Source: Deltaproteobacteria bacterium
GTDB lineage: Bacteria; Desulfobacterota; Syntrophia; Syntrophales; Smithellaceae
Direction: 5' to 3'
Length of the DNA: 9,271 bases
Assembly (NCBI GenBank): GCA_011046295.1
Contig: DSAV01000142.1
Coordinates: forward strand, 1 to 9,271
Below the pieces are notes generated by a model. It saw only the letters and a list, made by a program, of their open reading frames with translations. It was not told where the DNA came from and ran no database searches. The translations under genes and the position numbers were made by a program. Position 1 is the first letter of the stretch. Every line of letters starts with the position of its first letter. This document shows, piece after piece, positions 1-6,121 of this stretch.

Positions 1-137
1 AGGAGCCATAGGCTTAGTCAACTCTTTGTTCGGCGTTTATTAATAACTTCATCCCATTATACTATTTGTGCCGTTTATGGTACAAGCAGAGTCTAATGGA
101 GGATGAAGGACGAAGCGATCTGATGTAATTGAAAAAA

Positions 138-172
138 GATTGCCGCGGCGGCTTATGCCGCCTCGCAACGAC
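138..172. repeat. Hairpin repeat unit 1 (GATTGC...GCAACGAC)
   Basis: The unit opens with GATTGC and closes with GCAACGAC. Its core is a perfect inverted repeat, GGCGGC (147-152) and GCCGCC (157-162), around a TTAT loop. The reverse complement reads GTCGTTGCGAGG...GCAATC, which resembles the GTCATTGCGAGG...GCAATCT palindromic repeats I recall as scattered in intergenic regions of several anaerobic bacteria. That family link is from memory. Only the hairpin and its similarity to the next unit are directly seen. Confidence 0.7.
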
Positions 173-178
173 TATGTC

Positions 179-215
179 GGATTGCTTCAACCGCCTGTGG
201 CGGTTTCGCAATGAC
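179..215. repeat. Hairpin repeat unit 2 (GGATTGC...GCAATGAC)
   Basis: This is a second copy in the same orientation as unit 1, six bases downstream. It has outer arms ATTGC (181-185) and GCAAT (208-212), and a perfect 7-bp inner stem AACCGCC (189-195) with GGCGGTT (199-205) around TGT. The inner arms differ in sequence from unit 1 but still pair, the compensatory pattern expected if structure is what is kept. It ends about 15 nt before the iorA start codon, so it lies in the iorA mRNA leader if transcription begins upstream. Confidence 0.7.
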
Positions 216-230
216 AATGGTGTATTTATT

Positions 231-2174
231 ATGAACAAATTATTATCAGCCGCAAATAAAGAAGTTTTGTTTATGGGCAACGAGGCCATCGCGCGCGGCG
301 CGCTGGAGGCGGGTGTGAATGTTGCCGCCGCTTATCCGGGCACGCCTTCTTCCGAGATCATTGAAAACCTCGCCGCCGTAGCTAAAGAAAGAAATCTTTA
401 CGTGGAGTGGTCCACCAACGAAAAAGTGGCGGTAGAAGTTGCCGCCGCCGCGTCCTTTGCCGGCCTGCGTTCGATGTGCGTGATGAAACAAAACGGTGTT
501 AACGTGGCCTCCGATTTTCTTTTGCATTTAACGGCTTCCGGTACGCGCGGCGGAATCGTGCTGGTAAGTTGTGAAGACCCGGGCGCACTATCGAGTGTCA
601 ACGAAGGTGAATCACGCTATTTCGCCCGCATGCTGGAAATTCCCTTGTTGGAGCCGGCGGATTTTCAGGAAGCCAAAGACCTGACCAAATGGGCGTTTGA
701 ACTATCCGAAAAGATTCACAACATTGTCATGCTGCGCTCGGTCACGCGCATGTCGCACGCGAGCGGCAATGTCATCTGCGGCAAACTCCCCAACAGAATT
801 TTGCAGGCGCGTTTTGTTTATGACGGGTCTTTGACGGATCCGCTGACCGGGCCGGTAATCAGCACGCCGGTGGGCGTCAAACATAAGCTCCAGCAAGACA
901 AATTAAAAACAGCAAAAGAGCTTTTCGAAAAGAGCCCATTCAATAAATATATCGGGCCCAAAAAGCCGCAGCTTTTGATGATTACCAGCAGCGCCTGTTT
1001 TCTCTACTCTAAAGAAGCGGTGAGCATGCTGGGCCTGCAAAAGCGCGTGGGTATACTGAAGCTCGGCTGCACGTGGCCGCTGCCGGAAAAACTTTTGAAA
1101 AAATATCTGCGCCTGACCAATAAAATTATGATTGTGGAAGAAGTGCTGCCGTTTATGGAAGAAAATATCAAGGTGCTGGCGGCAAGTTATCCCAAAGAAA
1201 TCGGCGTGAAAACTTTTTACGGAAAAATCGACGGCGCTTTCCCCTCCGTGGGCGAGCTCAACCCCGACATGGTGGCCGAGGCGCTTGCTAAAATAATGAA
1301 GGTAAAATACAAAACGCCGCCCACAGTTTACGCGCAGGAACTGCGGAAAGTCGCAGCGGTGATTCCGCCAAGGGAGCTGACTTTTTGCCCCGGCTGTCCG
1401 CACCGCGCCTCTTTCTGGAATATCAACGCGGCGCTCAAGCTCGACGGGCGGGAGGGATTTATCTGCGGCGATATCGGCTGCTACGCGATGGCCGCTCTTA
1501 ATCCGGCTATTGGTTTTCATACCGTGCGCACGCTGCACTCGATGGGTTCCGGCACGGGTCTGGCCAGCGGTTTTGCCAAACTGGATATGTTTGGTTTTAA
1601 TAAACCTGTTGTTTCCGTCTGCGGCGATTCCACTTTTTATCACGCGGTAATCCCCGCGCTGATTAACGCCCGGCATAATAAGGCGGATATTACTTTTGTT
1701 GTGTTGGATAACGCGGGCACGGCCATGACCGGTTTTCAGCCGCATCCGGGGCTGACGTTGAGCGCCGTGGGCGAAACTGTTCCTGCCGTGGATATAGGCA
1801 AAATCTGCGAAGCCATTGAGGCGAAAGTCGAGGTAAGCGATCCTTTTGACCTTGAGACGACAACAAAAAAACTAAACGCGTTTCTCGCGGAAAAAGGAAA
1901 GCTCAAAGTTTTGATTCTGCGGCAAATCTGCGCGTTGAGTCCCGAAAAGAAAGGCAAAAAACAATACGAGATAAAAGTAAACGAAGAATTTTGCCTGGGC
2001 GATGAGTGTGGTTGTAACCGCCTGTGCACCAGGATTTTCCGCTGCCCGGCGCTTACGTGGGATGAGGCAAAGAAGAAAGCCGTGGTGGATGAAGTAATCT
2101 GCGCGGGCTGCGGATTTTGCGCCGCGATTTGCCCACAAAACGCGATTTTAAAAACGGAGGTGGCCGCAAGTTGA
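231..2174 (+). CDS. iorA: Indolepyruvate:ferredoxin oxidoreductase, alpha subunit
   Basis: This 647-residue enzyme uses thiamine pyrophosphate to oxidatively decarboxylate aryl-pyruvates (from Trp, Phe and Tyr) to aryl-acetyl-CoA and passes the electrons to ferredoxin in the cytoplasm. The N-terminal pyrimidine-binding domain carries AAYPGTPSSE (residues 33-42) and NEKVAVE (63-69). The C-terminal half has FCPGCPHR (385-392) and the TPP/Mg motif GDS (465-467) followed by N494. A C-terminal ferredoxin-like module has a variant cysteine cluster (C588, C593, C595, C599, C605) and a canonical CxxCxxCxxxCP motif (C624, C627, C630, C634). I chose ATG at 231 because the family N-terminus (NKEVLFMGNEAIARGALEAG) starts there. 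Its ribosome site is weak (GGTG at 219-222), and longer in-frame starts run through the hairpin repeats. It overlaps iorB. No phenylacetate-CoA ligase gene, a frequent partner, is in view. Confidence 0.95.
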   Translation: MNKLLSAANKEVLFMGNEAIARGALEAGVNVAAAYPGTPSSEIIENLAAVAKERNLYVEWSTNEKVAVEVAAAASFAGLRSMCVMKQNGVNVASDFLLHLTASGTRGGIVLVSCEDPGALSSVNEGESRYFARMLEIPLLEPADFQEAKDLTKWAFELSEKIHNIVMLRSVTRMSHASGNVICGKLPNRILQARFVYDGSLTDPLTGPVISTPVGVKHKLQQDKLKTAKELFEKSPFNKYIGPKKPQLLMITSSACFLYSKEAVSMLGLQKRVGILKLGCTWPLPEKLLKKYLRLTNKIMIVEEVLPFMEENIKVLAASYPKEIGVKTFYGKIDGAFPSVGELNPDMVAEALAKIMKVKYKTPPTVYAQELRKVAAVIPPRELTFCPGCPHRASFWNINAALKLDGREGFICGDIGCYAMAALNPAIGFHTVRTLHSMGSGTGLASGFAKLDMFGFNKPVVSVCGDSTFYHAVIPALINARHNKADITFVVLDNAGTAMTGFQPHPGLTLSAVGETVPAVDIGKICEAIEAKVEVSDPFDLETTTKKLNAFLAEKGKLKVLILRQICALSPEKKGKKQYEIKVNEEFCLGDECGCNRLCTRIFRCPALTWDEAKKKAVVDEVICAGCGFCAAICPQNAILKTEVAAS

Positions 2175-2782
2175 AAAATCTTTTAGCCAAAGACCCCACG
2201 AATGTTGTCATTACCGGCGTCGGCGGGCAGGGCAATGTCATGGCTTCGCGCGTTTTGGCGGGAATGCTCGTGGCGAAAGGTTTTTACGTGACCATCGGTG
2301 AAACCTTCGGCATGTCGCAGCGCGGCGGCTCGGTGATGAGCCATCTGCGCATTTCTCAAAAATCCGTATGGAGTCCGCAAATTCCCCTGGGTCAGGCGGA
2401 TATAATTGTTGCTCTCGAGCCGTCAGAGGCTTTACGGGTAATTTCGCGTTATGGAAACCCTGACGTCGTGGTTTTATCCAATTGTCGCGTGGTTTATCCT
2501 ATTGGCGTGATTACCGGAGACGATGATTATCCTTCTATGAAAAAAGTAAAAGATATTTTCGATAAACTGACGGCGAGCAATCGGCTGGTTGACGCCACAT
2601 CAATCGCGATGGAACTGGGCAATCCTATTTTGAGCAACATTGTGATGATCGGCGCGCTGGCAAAAACAGCATTACTGCCGATTGACCGCCGCGCCTTTGA
2701 AAAAGAAATAAGTAGGAATGTTGCCGCGGATAAGCGCGGCGCGAACCTCGCGGCTTTTGACGCGGGCGCAAAAATGGTTTAA
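2171..2782 (+). CDS. iorB: Indolepyruvate:ferredoxin oxidoreductase, beta subunit
   Basis: The 203-residue small subunit corresponds to the gamma-type domain of 2-oxoacid:ferredoxin oxidoreductases and pairs with IorA. GVGGQG (residues 16-21), just after the first beta strand, and ETFGMSQRGGSV (44-55) are family hallmarks, and the length is normal. The start is inferred as TTG at 2171. It lies 10 nt after GGAGG (2156-2160) and overlaps the iorA stop as TTGA, typical of translational coupling. An upstream in-frame TTG at 2117 would add 18 residues from inside the iorA ferredoxin domain, and the first internal ATG would remove the GxGGQG motif. No terminator hairpin follows the stop. The next gene has its own promoter, so iorAB is probably a separate two-gene unit. 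Confidence 0.93.
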   Translation: MKNLLAKDPTNVVITGVGGQGNVMASRVLAGMLVAKGFYVTIGETFGMSQRGGSVMSHLRISQKSVWSPQIPLGQADIIVALEPSEALRVISRYGNPDVVVLSNCRVVYPIGVITGDDDYPSMKKVKDIFDKLTASNRLVDATSIAMELGNPILSNIVMIGALAKTALLPIDRRAFEKEISRNVAADKRGANLAAFDAGAKMV

Positions 2783-2790
2783 ACTGATAA

Positions 2791-2818
2791 TTGACGTGAA
2801 GAGATTAACGCATATACT
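2791..2818 (+). promoter_or_regulatory. Sigma70-type promoter for the fprA-rubredoxin-rubrerythrin genes
   Basis: TTGACG (2791-2796) and TATACT (2813-2818) are separated by 16 nt, each one mismatch from the consensus -35 and -10. The predicted start near 2825 would give a leader of about 25 nt with AGAGGTG (2838-2844) placed 5 nt before the fprA ATG. I see no palindromic operator (for example PerR- or Fnr-like) around it, so the sequence gives no evidence for oxygen or peroxide control. Confidence 0.75.
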
Positions 2819-2849
2819 TAACCTTTGATAGCAATTTAGAGGTGAAAAG

Positions 2850-4061
2850 ATGGAAAATGTGTATTCCGCAATAAAAGTTACGGAAAATGTTTACTGGGTG
2901 GGAGCTATTGACTGGGGCATCCGCGATTTTCACGGCTACACGACGCCTGAAGGCAGCACCTACAACGCCTATCTGATCATGGCCGATGATGTCACCTTGA
3001 TTGATACCGTTAAATCTCCATTTAAAGACGAAATGCTCTCCCGCATCAAATCGGTTATTGATCCGGCGAAAATTAAATACATCATTTCCAATCATTCGGA
3101 AATGGATCATTCCGGCTGCCTGACCGAAGCTATCGACTTAATCAAGCCGGATAAAGTGTTTGCTTCGGCGATCGGCGTAAAAACGCTCAGGGAGCTTTAT
3201 CACAACCAGCATGAAATCATCGCGGTAAAAGACGGAGAAACTTTGAGCCTGGGCAACATGAATCTGACTTTTATGGAAACGCGCATGATTCACTGGCCGG
3301 ATTCCATGTTTACTTATCTGGCCGAAGAGGAGCTTTTATTTTCTCAGGACGCCTTCGGCATGCATCTGGCAACGCTGGAGCGCTTTGACGATGAACTTTC
3401 GGAATCTGTCTTGGAATTCGAAGCGGCCACTTATTACGCCAACATCGTTTTGCCTTATTCGGCAATAGTGCTCAAAACGCTGGAAAAGGTTGCCGCCACC
3501 GGCTGGAAGATAAAAATAATCGCTCCCGATCACGGGCCGATCTGGCGCAAAAATCTGGGCTGGATCATCGAACTTTACAAAAAATGGGCGGCGCAAAAAC
3601 CCGCCAATAAAGCCGTGGTAATTTACGCGACAATGTGGCATTCCACGGAAAAAATGGCGCGAGCCATCAGCGAAGCGCTGGCGGAAGCGGGAGTCAGAAC
3701 GAGTATTCTTTCCATGAATCATTTTCACCGCAGTCAGGCGGCATACGAGGTGTTGGAAGCGGGCGCTCTGGTGGTCGGTACTTCCACGCTCAATAATAAT
3801 ATGCTGCCGCAGATGGCCGATACAATGACTTATCTTAAAGGGCTGAAGCCCGCTAATCTGATCGGCGCGGCTTTTGGATCTTTTGGCTGGAGTGGAGAAG
3901 GAGTGCGCGATCTCGAAGCGATATTAAAGGAAATGAAAGTGGAGATAGCTGCGCCCGCGCTTTCCATCAGAAACGCTCCCAACAAAGGCGCGCTGGAAAT
4001 ATGTCAGGAATTGGGAAAAACAATAGCGGCAGAGTTGAAAAATAAACTGGCTTCCAGTTGA
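2850..4061 (+). CDS. fprA: A-type flavodiiron protein (O2/NO reductase)
   Basis: This 403-residue cytoplasmic enzyme reduces O2 to water (or NO to N2O) at a diiron site next to FMN, protecting anaerobes. The metallo-beta-lactamase-like domain (about 1-250) shows all expected iron ligands: H82, E84 and D86 in HSEMDH, then H148, D167 and H228. The flavodoxin domain (about 254-400) has the FMN phosphate loop YATMWHSTEKMA (259-270), STLNNNMLPQ (312-321) and FGSFGWSGEG (342-351). It has no fused C-terminal rubredoxin or flavin reductase, so it is class A and needs an external donor; the rubredoxin encoded 21 nt downstream is the obvious candidate. Start ATG 2850 follows AGAGGTG. Whether O2 or NO is the main substrate cannot be told from sequence. 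The symbol follows the usual name for the family. Confidence 0.95.
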   Translation: MENVYSAIKVTENVYWVGAIDWGIRDFHGYTTPEGSTYNAYLIMADDVTLIDTVKSPFKDEMLSRIKSVIDPAKIKYIISNHSEMDHSGCLTEAIDLIKPDKVFASAIGVKTLRELYHNQHEIIAVKDGETLSLGNMNLTFMETRMIHWPDSMFTYLAEEELLFSQDAFGMHLATLERFDDELSESVLEFEAATYYANIVLPYSAIVLKTLEKVAATGWKIKIIAPDHGPIWRKNLGWIIELYKKWAAQKPANKAVVIYATMWHSTEKMARAISEALAEAGVRTSILSMNHFHRSQAAYEVLEAGALVVGTSTLNNNMLPQMADTMTYLKGLKPANLIGAAFGSFGWSGEGVRDLEAILKEMKVEIAAPALSIRNAPNKGALEICQELGKTIAAELKNKLASS

Positions 4062-4082
4062 AATAAAAATCAGGAGGATGAA

Positions 4083-4241
4083 ATGAAAAAGTATGTCTGC
4101 GCGATATGCGGTTATGTTTATGACCCGGCAAAAGGAGACCCGGATGGAGGTATAGCAAAAGGTACGGCTTTTGAGGATTTGCCCGCTGATTGGGTATGCC
4201 CTGTTTGCGGCGCGTCTAAAGACGAATTCGCGCCGGAATAG
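4083..4241 (+). CDS. Rubredoxin
   Basis: A complete 52-residue classical rubredoxin (MKKYVCAICG...), a small cytoplasmic one-electron carrier. Two knuckles supply the four iron-binding cysteines: CAIC (C6, C9) and CPVC (C39, C42), each followed by Gly. The family features YVYDPAKGDP (11-20), GTAFEDLP (27-34) and W37 are all present. A strong AGGAGG (4072-4077) sits 5 nt before the ATG. It lies between the flavodiiron protein and rubrerythrin genes, with gaps of 21 and 40 nt and no terminator, so all three are probably on one mRNA. It most likely delivers electrons from an NAD(P)H:rubredoxin reductase encoded elsewhere to both neighbours. Confidence 0.97.
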   Translation: MKKYVCAICGYVYDPAKGDPDGGIAKGTAFEDLPADWVCPVCGASKDEFAPE

Positions 4242-4281
4242 AGAATAAATAGCCGGTAAACAAAATCTAAAGGAGATACGC

Positions 4282-4782
4282 ATGGACGAAAAAATTCGCA
4301 ATGCCCTTAATATGGCGTATGTGGGTGAGGCAAAAGCATCCCTGCGCCTGAAGGTATACGCGCAGAAGGCCGAGGCCGAAGGATATAAACAGATGGCCAA
4401 GCTTTTTAATGTTATCGCTTTTTCGGAAGAGATTCACGGCGCGCGCGCCCTGCGCGTGCTGAGGGAAATAAAAAGCACGGAGGAAAACCTCGCGGCCAGT
4501 TTTGAATCGGAAAAACAGGTGGCCGAAGTGGCTTATGATAAGTTTGTAAAACTTGCGGAAGATGCTGGTGATAAAGAAGCCCTTTTGCAGTTCAGCCAGA
4601 GCAAAGATGTGGAAGAGACGCACGCCAAACTTTACAAGCAGGCCATGTCGCATTTTATGGAAGAGCGCGAAACAGATTACTACGTCTGCAAAGTCTGCGG
4701 TTATGTCGCCGACGGAACAATGCCTGATGAATGTCCGGTGTGCGGCGCGAAAAAAGAGCAGTTTGTTGCTTTCGAAAAATAA
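4282..4782 (+). CDS. Rubrerythrin (ferritin-like diiron domain plus rubredoxin domain)
   Basis: This 166-residue protein is likely a cytoplasmic NAD(P)H-linked peroxidase that takes electrons from rubredoxin. The N-terminal four-helix domain (about 1-128) has likely diiron ligands E16 (in GEAKAS), E49 and H52 (ExxH in SEEIH), E77, and E111 and H114 (ExxH in EETH). The C-terminal rubredoxin-like domain has C136/C139 and C151/C154 (CKVC, CPVC). By hand alignment with the Desulfovibrio protein, the extra redox-switching glutamate (Glu97 there) is Val80 here, so this may be a six-ligand, bacterioferritin-like variant with altered peroxide chemistry. AAGGAG (4270-4275) lies 6 nt before the ATG. 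It is the third gene after the promoter at 2791 and matches its neighbours' function. Confidence 0.93.
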   Translation: MDEKIRNALNMAYVGEAKASLRLKVYAQKAEAEGYKQMAKLFNVIAFSEEIHGARALRVLREIKSTEENLAASFESEKQVAEVAYDKFVKLAEDAGDKEALLQFSQSKDVEETHAKLYKQAMSHFMEERETDYYVCKVCGYVADGTMPDECPVCGAKKEQFVAFEK

Positions 4783-4784
4783 CA

Positions 4785-5675
4785 ATGAGTGGGAAGCGGT
4801 GTTTAGGCGTGTTTGGTTTAAGTGGTGAGAATATTAAGCTTTGCCGGACGATTATAATCGTGTCGTTGGTTTTTCTTTTTACTTTGCCGTCATCAATTTT
4901 CGCCCAGGAAGAAAAACCTGTTTGGGAACTCGGTATGGGCGCGGGATTTTTGTATATACCCGATTACCGTGGATCCAATGAGGGCAGGCCCTACGCGCTG
5001 CCTTATCCATACTTTATTTATCGCGGCGATATTATCAAGGTGGATCGCCAGACGATTTCCGGCAAAATCTTTAAAACTGACCGGGTTTTGCTTGACGTTA
5101 GTTTCTACGGTTCCGTGCCGGTAAAAAGCTCAAAAAACTCGGCACGTGCCGGTATGCCGGATTTGGATGCGACTTTTGAAGTGGGCCCCGCTCTGGATAT
5201 CACGATTTTCGATGACCGGAAAAACAAATGCAGCCTAAAAGTACTTTTACCGGCGCGCCCCGTTCTTTCCACGGATTTTTCGTCAATAAGGTACGAGGGC
5301 TGGCTGATAAGCCCGCGCCTGAATTTCACAAAAGGTGATTTCATTCCCGGTACCGGACTGATTTTGGGAATTTCGACGGGGCCAATGTTTGCCGACCGCC
5401 GGTATCACGATTATTATTATACAGTCAAGCCGTCTTACGCAACCACGGAGCGGCCAGCGTATAAAGCCAGCGGAGGTTACAGCGGCTACACGCTTACTGT
5501 GGGGATAACCAAACGCTACAGGCAGTATAACCTCAACGCTTTTGTCAGCGCGGATTTTCTTGCCGGGGCGGCTTTTGAGGACAGTCCTCTGGTGAAAACA
5601 AAGACGTCCATCATGAGCGGCGTGAGTGTTTCACGGGTTTTTATGAAATCGAAAAAAACAGTTGCCGCAGATTAA
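4785..5675 (+). CDS. MipA/OmpV-family outer-membrane beta-barrel protein
   Basis: The 296-residue product has a signal peptide: a 23-residue polar start, then the hydrophobic stretch TIIIVSLVFLFTLP and a likely cleavage after SSIFA, giving a mature N-terminus QEEKPVWELGMGAGFLYIPDYRGS. The mature part has alternating aromatic/Gly strands (GGYSGYTLTVGI, LNAFVSADFLAG) and a family-typical start (WELGMGAG...PDYRGS...PYPYFIYRG), matching MipA/OmpV proteins. Family roles include scaffolding murein enzymes (MipA) and unspecified envelope functions, so the substrate is unknown. The start ATG is 2 nt after the rubrerythrin stop with no Shine-Dalgarno, implying coupled translation or a start elsewhere (GTG 4809 is possible but no better supported). 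The protein continues ten residues beyond the last strand's Phe (VSRVF, ending at residue 286), whereas barrels usually end on that residue. Confidence 0.8.
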   Translation: MSGKRCLGVFGLSGENIKLCRTIIIVSLVFLFTLPSSIFAQEEKPVWELGMGAGFLYIPDYRGSNEGRPYALPYPYFIYRGDIIKVDRQTISGKIFKTDRVLLDVSFYGSVPVKSSKNSARAGMPDLDATFEVGPALDITIFDDRKNKCSLKVLLPARPVLSTDFSSIRYEGWLISPRLNFTKGDFIPGTGLILGISTGPMFADRRYHDYYYTVKPSYATTERPAYKASGGYSGYTLTVGITKRYRQYNLNAFVSADFLAGAAFEDSPLVKTKTSIMSGVSVSRVFMKSKKTVAAD

Positions 5676-5707
5676 TTGCAATATAATTTTAGGAGATAAT
5701 ACAGCAG

Positions 5708-6121
5708 ATGTATGTAATGATGCGCTGGCTGGTAATAACCGTGGCTATTTTGCTGGCTTCATGGCTGGTTCCCGGTATAGCGGTCAAAACCGTTTTGACC
5801 GCTATTTTTGCCGCGGCCATTTTGGGCTTAATCAACATCTTCATAAAGCCGGTGCTGATTATTCTCACCCTGCCTTTGAATATTCTGACAATGGGGATCC
5901 TTACTTTTTTTATCAACGCTTTTTTGCTGCAACTGGTGGCTTACATGATCAGGGGCTTTGAGATTGAAGGATTTATTGCCGCGTTTCTGGGTGCGCTGGT
6001 TATAAGCACCGTCAGCTGGCTGGCCAATTCTTTTATCGTGAAGAAGAATGCCGGCATAAAGCCGGAACCGGATTACATTGAGCTGGAAAAAGGAGATGAC
6101 GGCAAATGGCGTCCGAGATAG
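5708..6121 (+). CDS. YvlD-like / phage-holin-IV superfamily four-helix membrane protein
   Basis: This 137-residue inner-membrane protein of unknown function has about four hydrophobic segments (roughly 7-23, 29-46, 52-80 and 88-110) and a charged C-terminal tail. The signature NIFIKPVLIILTLPLNILTMGILTFFINA (43-71) is the conserved core of the family exemplified by Bacillus YvlD, labelled 'phage holin family' in databases. It is a chromosomal housekeeping-type gene, and no lysis genes are nearby. Start ATG 5708 has AGGAG (5691-5695) 12 nt upstream, a long spacing; ATG 5717 or 5720, also in frame, are alternatives. Its last 16 nt overlap mutS, so the two are likely translated from one mRNA. A perfect 29-bp inverted repeat lies inside codons 24-33. 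Confidence 0.85.
   Translation: MYVMMRWLVITVAILLASWLVPGIAVKTVLTAIFAAAILGLINIFIKPVLIILTLPLNILTMGILTFFINAFLLQLVAYMIRGFEIEGFIAAFLGALVISTVSWLANSFIVKKNAGIKPEPDYIELEKGDDGKWRPR
5777..5809 (+). repeat. Perfect inverted repeat with T-run inside the YvlD-like gene
   Basis: The left arm ATAGCGGTCAAAAC (5777-5790) and right arm GTTTTGACCGCTAT (5792-5805) are exact reverse complements around a single C (5791). As RNA this gives a 13-bp stem with a 3-nt CCG loop, followed at once by five T residues (5805-5809). It encodes IAVKTVLTAI, so it must also serve as coding sequence. The form is that of an intrinsic terminator or attenuator, or alternatively a dimeric protein-binding site; which, if either, is not shown. 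Confidence 0.85.

Larger units (their letters stand above)
1..230. other. Gene-free leader upstream of iorA
   Basis: No supportable gene lies here. An in-frame TTG/ATG extension of iorA (from 129 or 174) is open, but it would translate the hairpin repeats at 138-215 into a low-complexity Cys/Arg-rich stretch, so I treat it as non-coding. A TATACT hexamer at 58-63 could be a -10 element, but no good -35 lies 16-18 nt before it. The rest is explained by the repeat units listed separately. Confidence 0.6.

Noticed and set aside
58..63. TATACT as a -10 box for iorA
   Set aside because: No acceptable -35 hexamer at 16-18 nt; left as unsupported.
129..230. Longer iorA start (TTG 129 or ATG 174)
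   Set aside because: The extra residues would come from the hairpin repeats, and IorA proteins begin near the ATG at 231.
903..1745. Long minus-strand ORF of 280 codons opposite iorA
   Set aside because: It is a shadow of the iorA frame: its product is His/Arg/Phe-rich with no domain, and the + strand frame is a clear conserved enzyme.
5140..5151. Palindrome CGGCACGTGCCG in the MipA-like gene
   Set aside because: A 12-bp palindrome is expected by chance about twice in a window this size, and it has no T-run or repeat context.
5662..5687. Promoter before the YvlD-like gene (TTGCCG...TATAAT)
   Set aside because: TATAAT at 5682-5687 is perfect, but spacing to TTGCCG is only 14 nt and the transcript would start on top of the ribosome site at 5691-5695.
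5708..6121. Phage holin or prophage remnant
   Set aside because: The family label is historical; no endolysin, integrase or phage structural genes are nearby and relatives are ordinary chromosomal genes.
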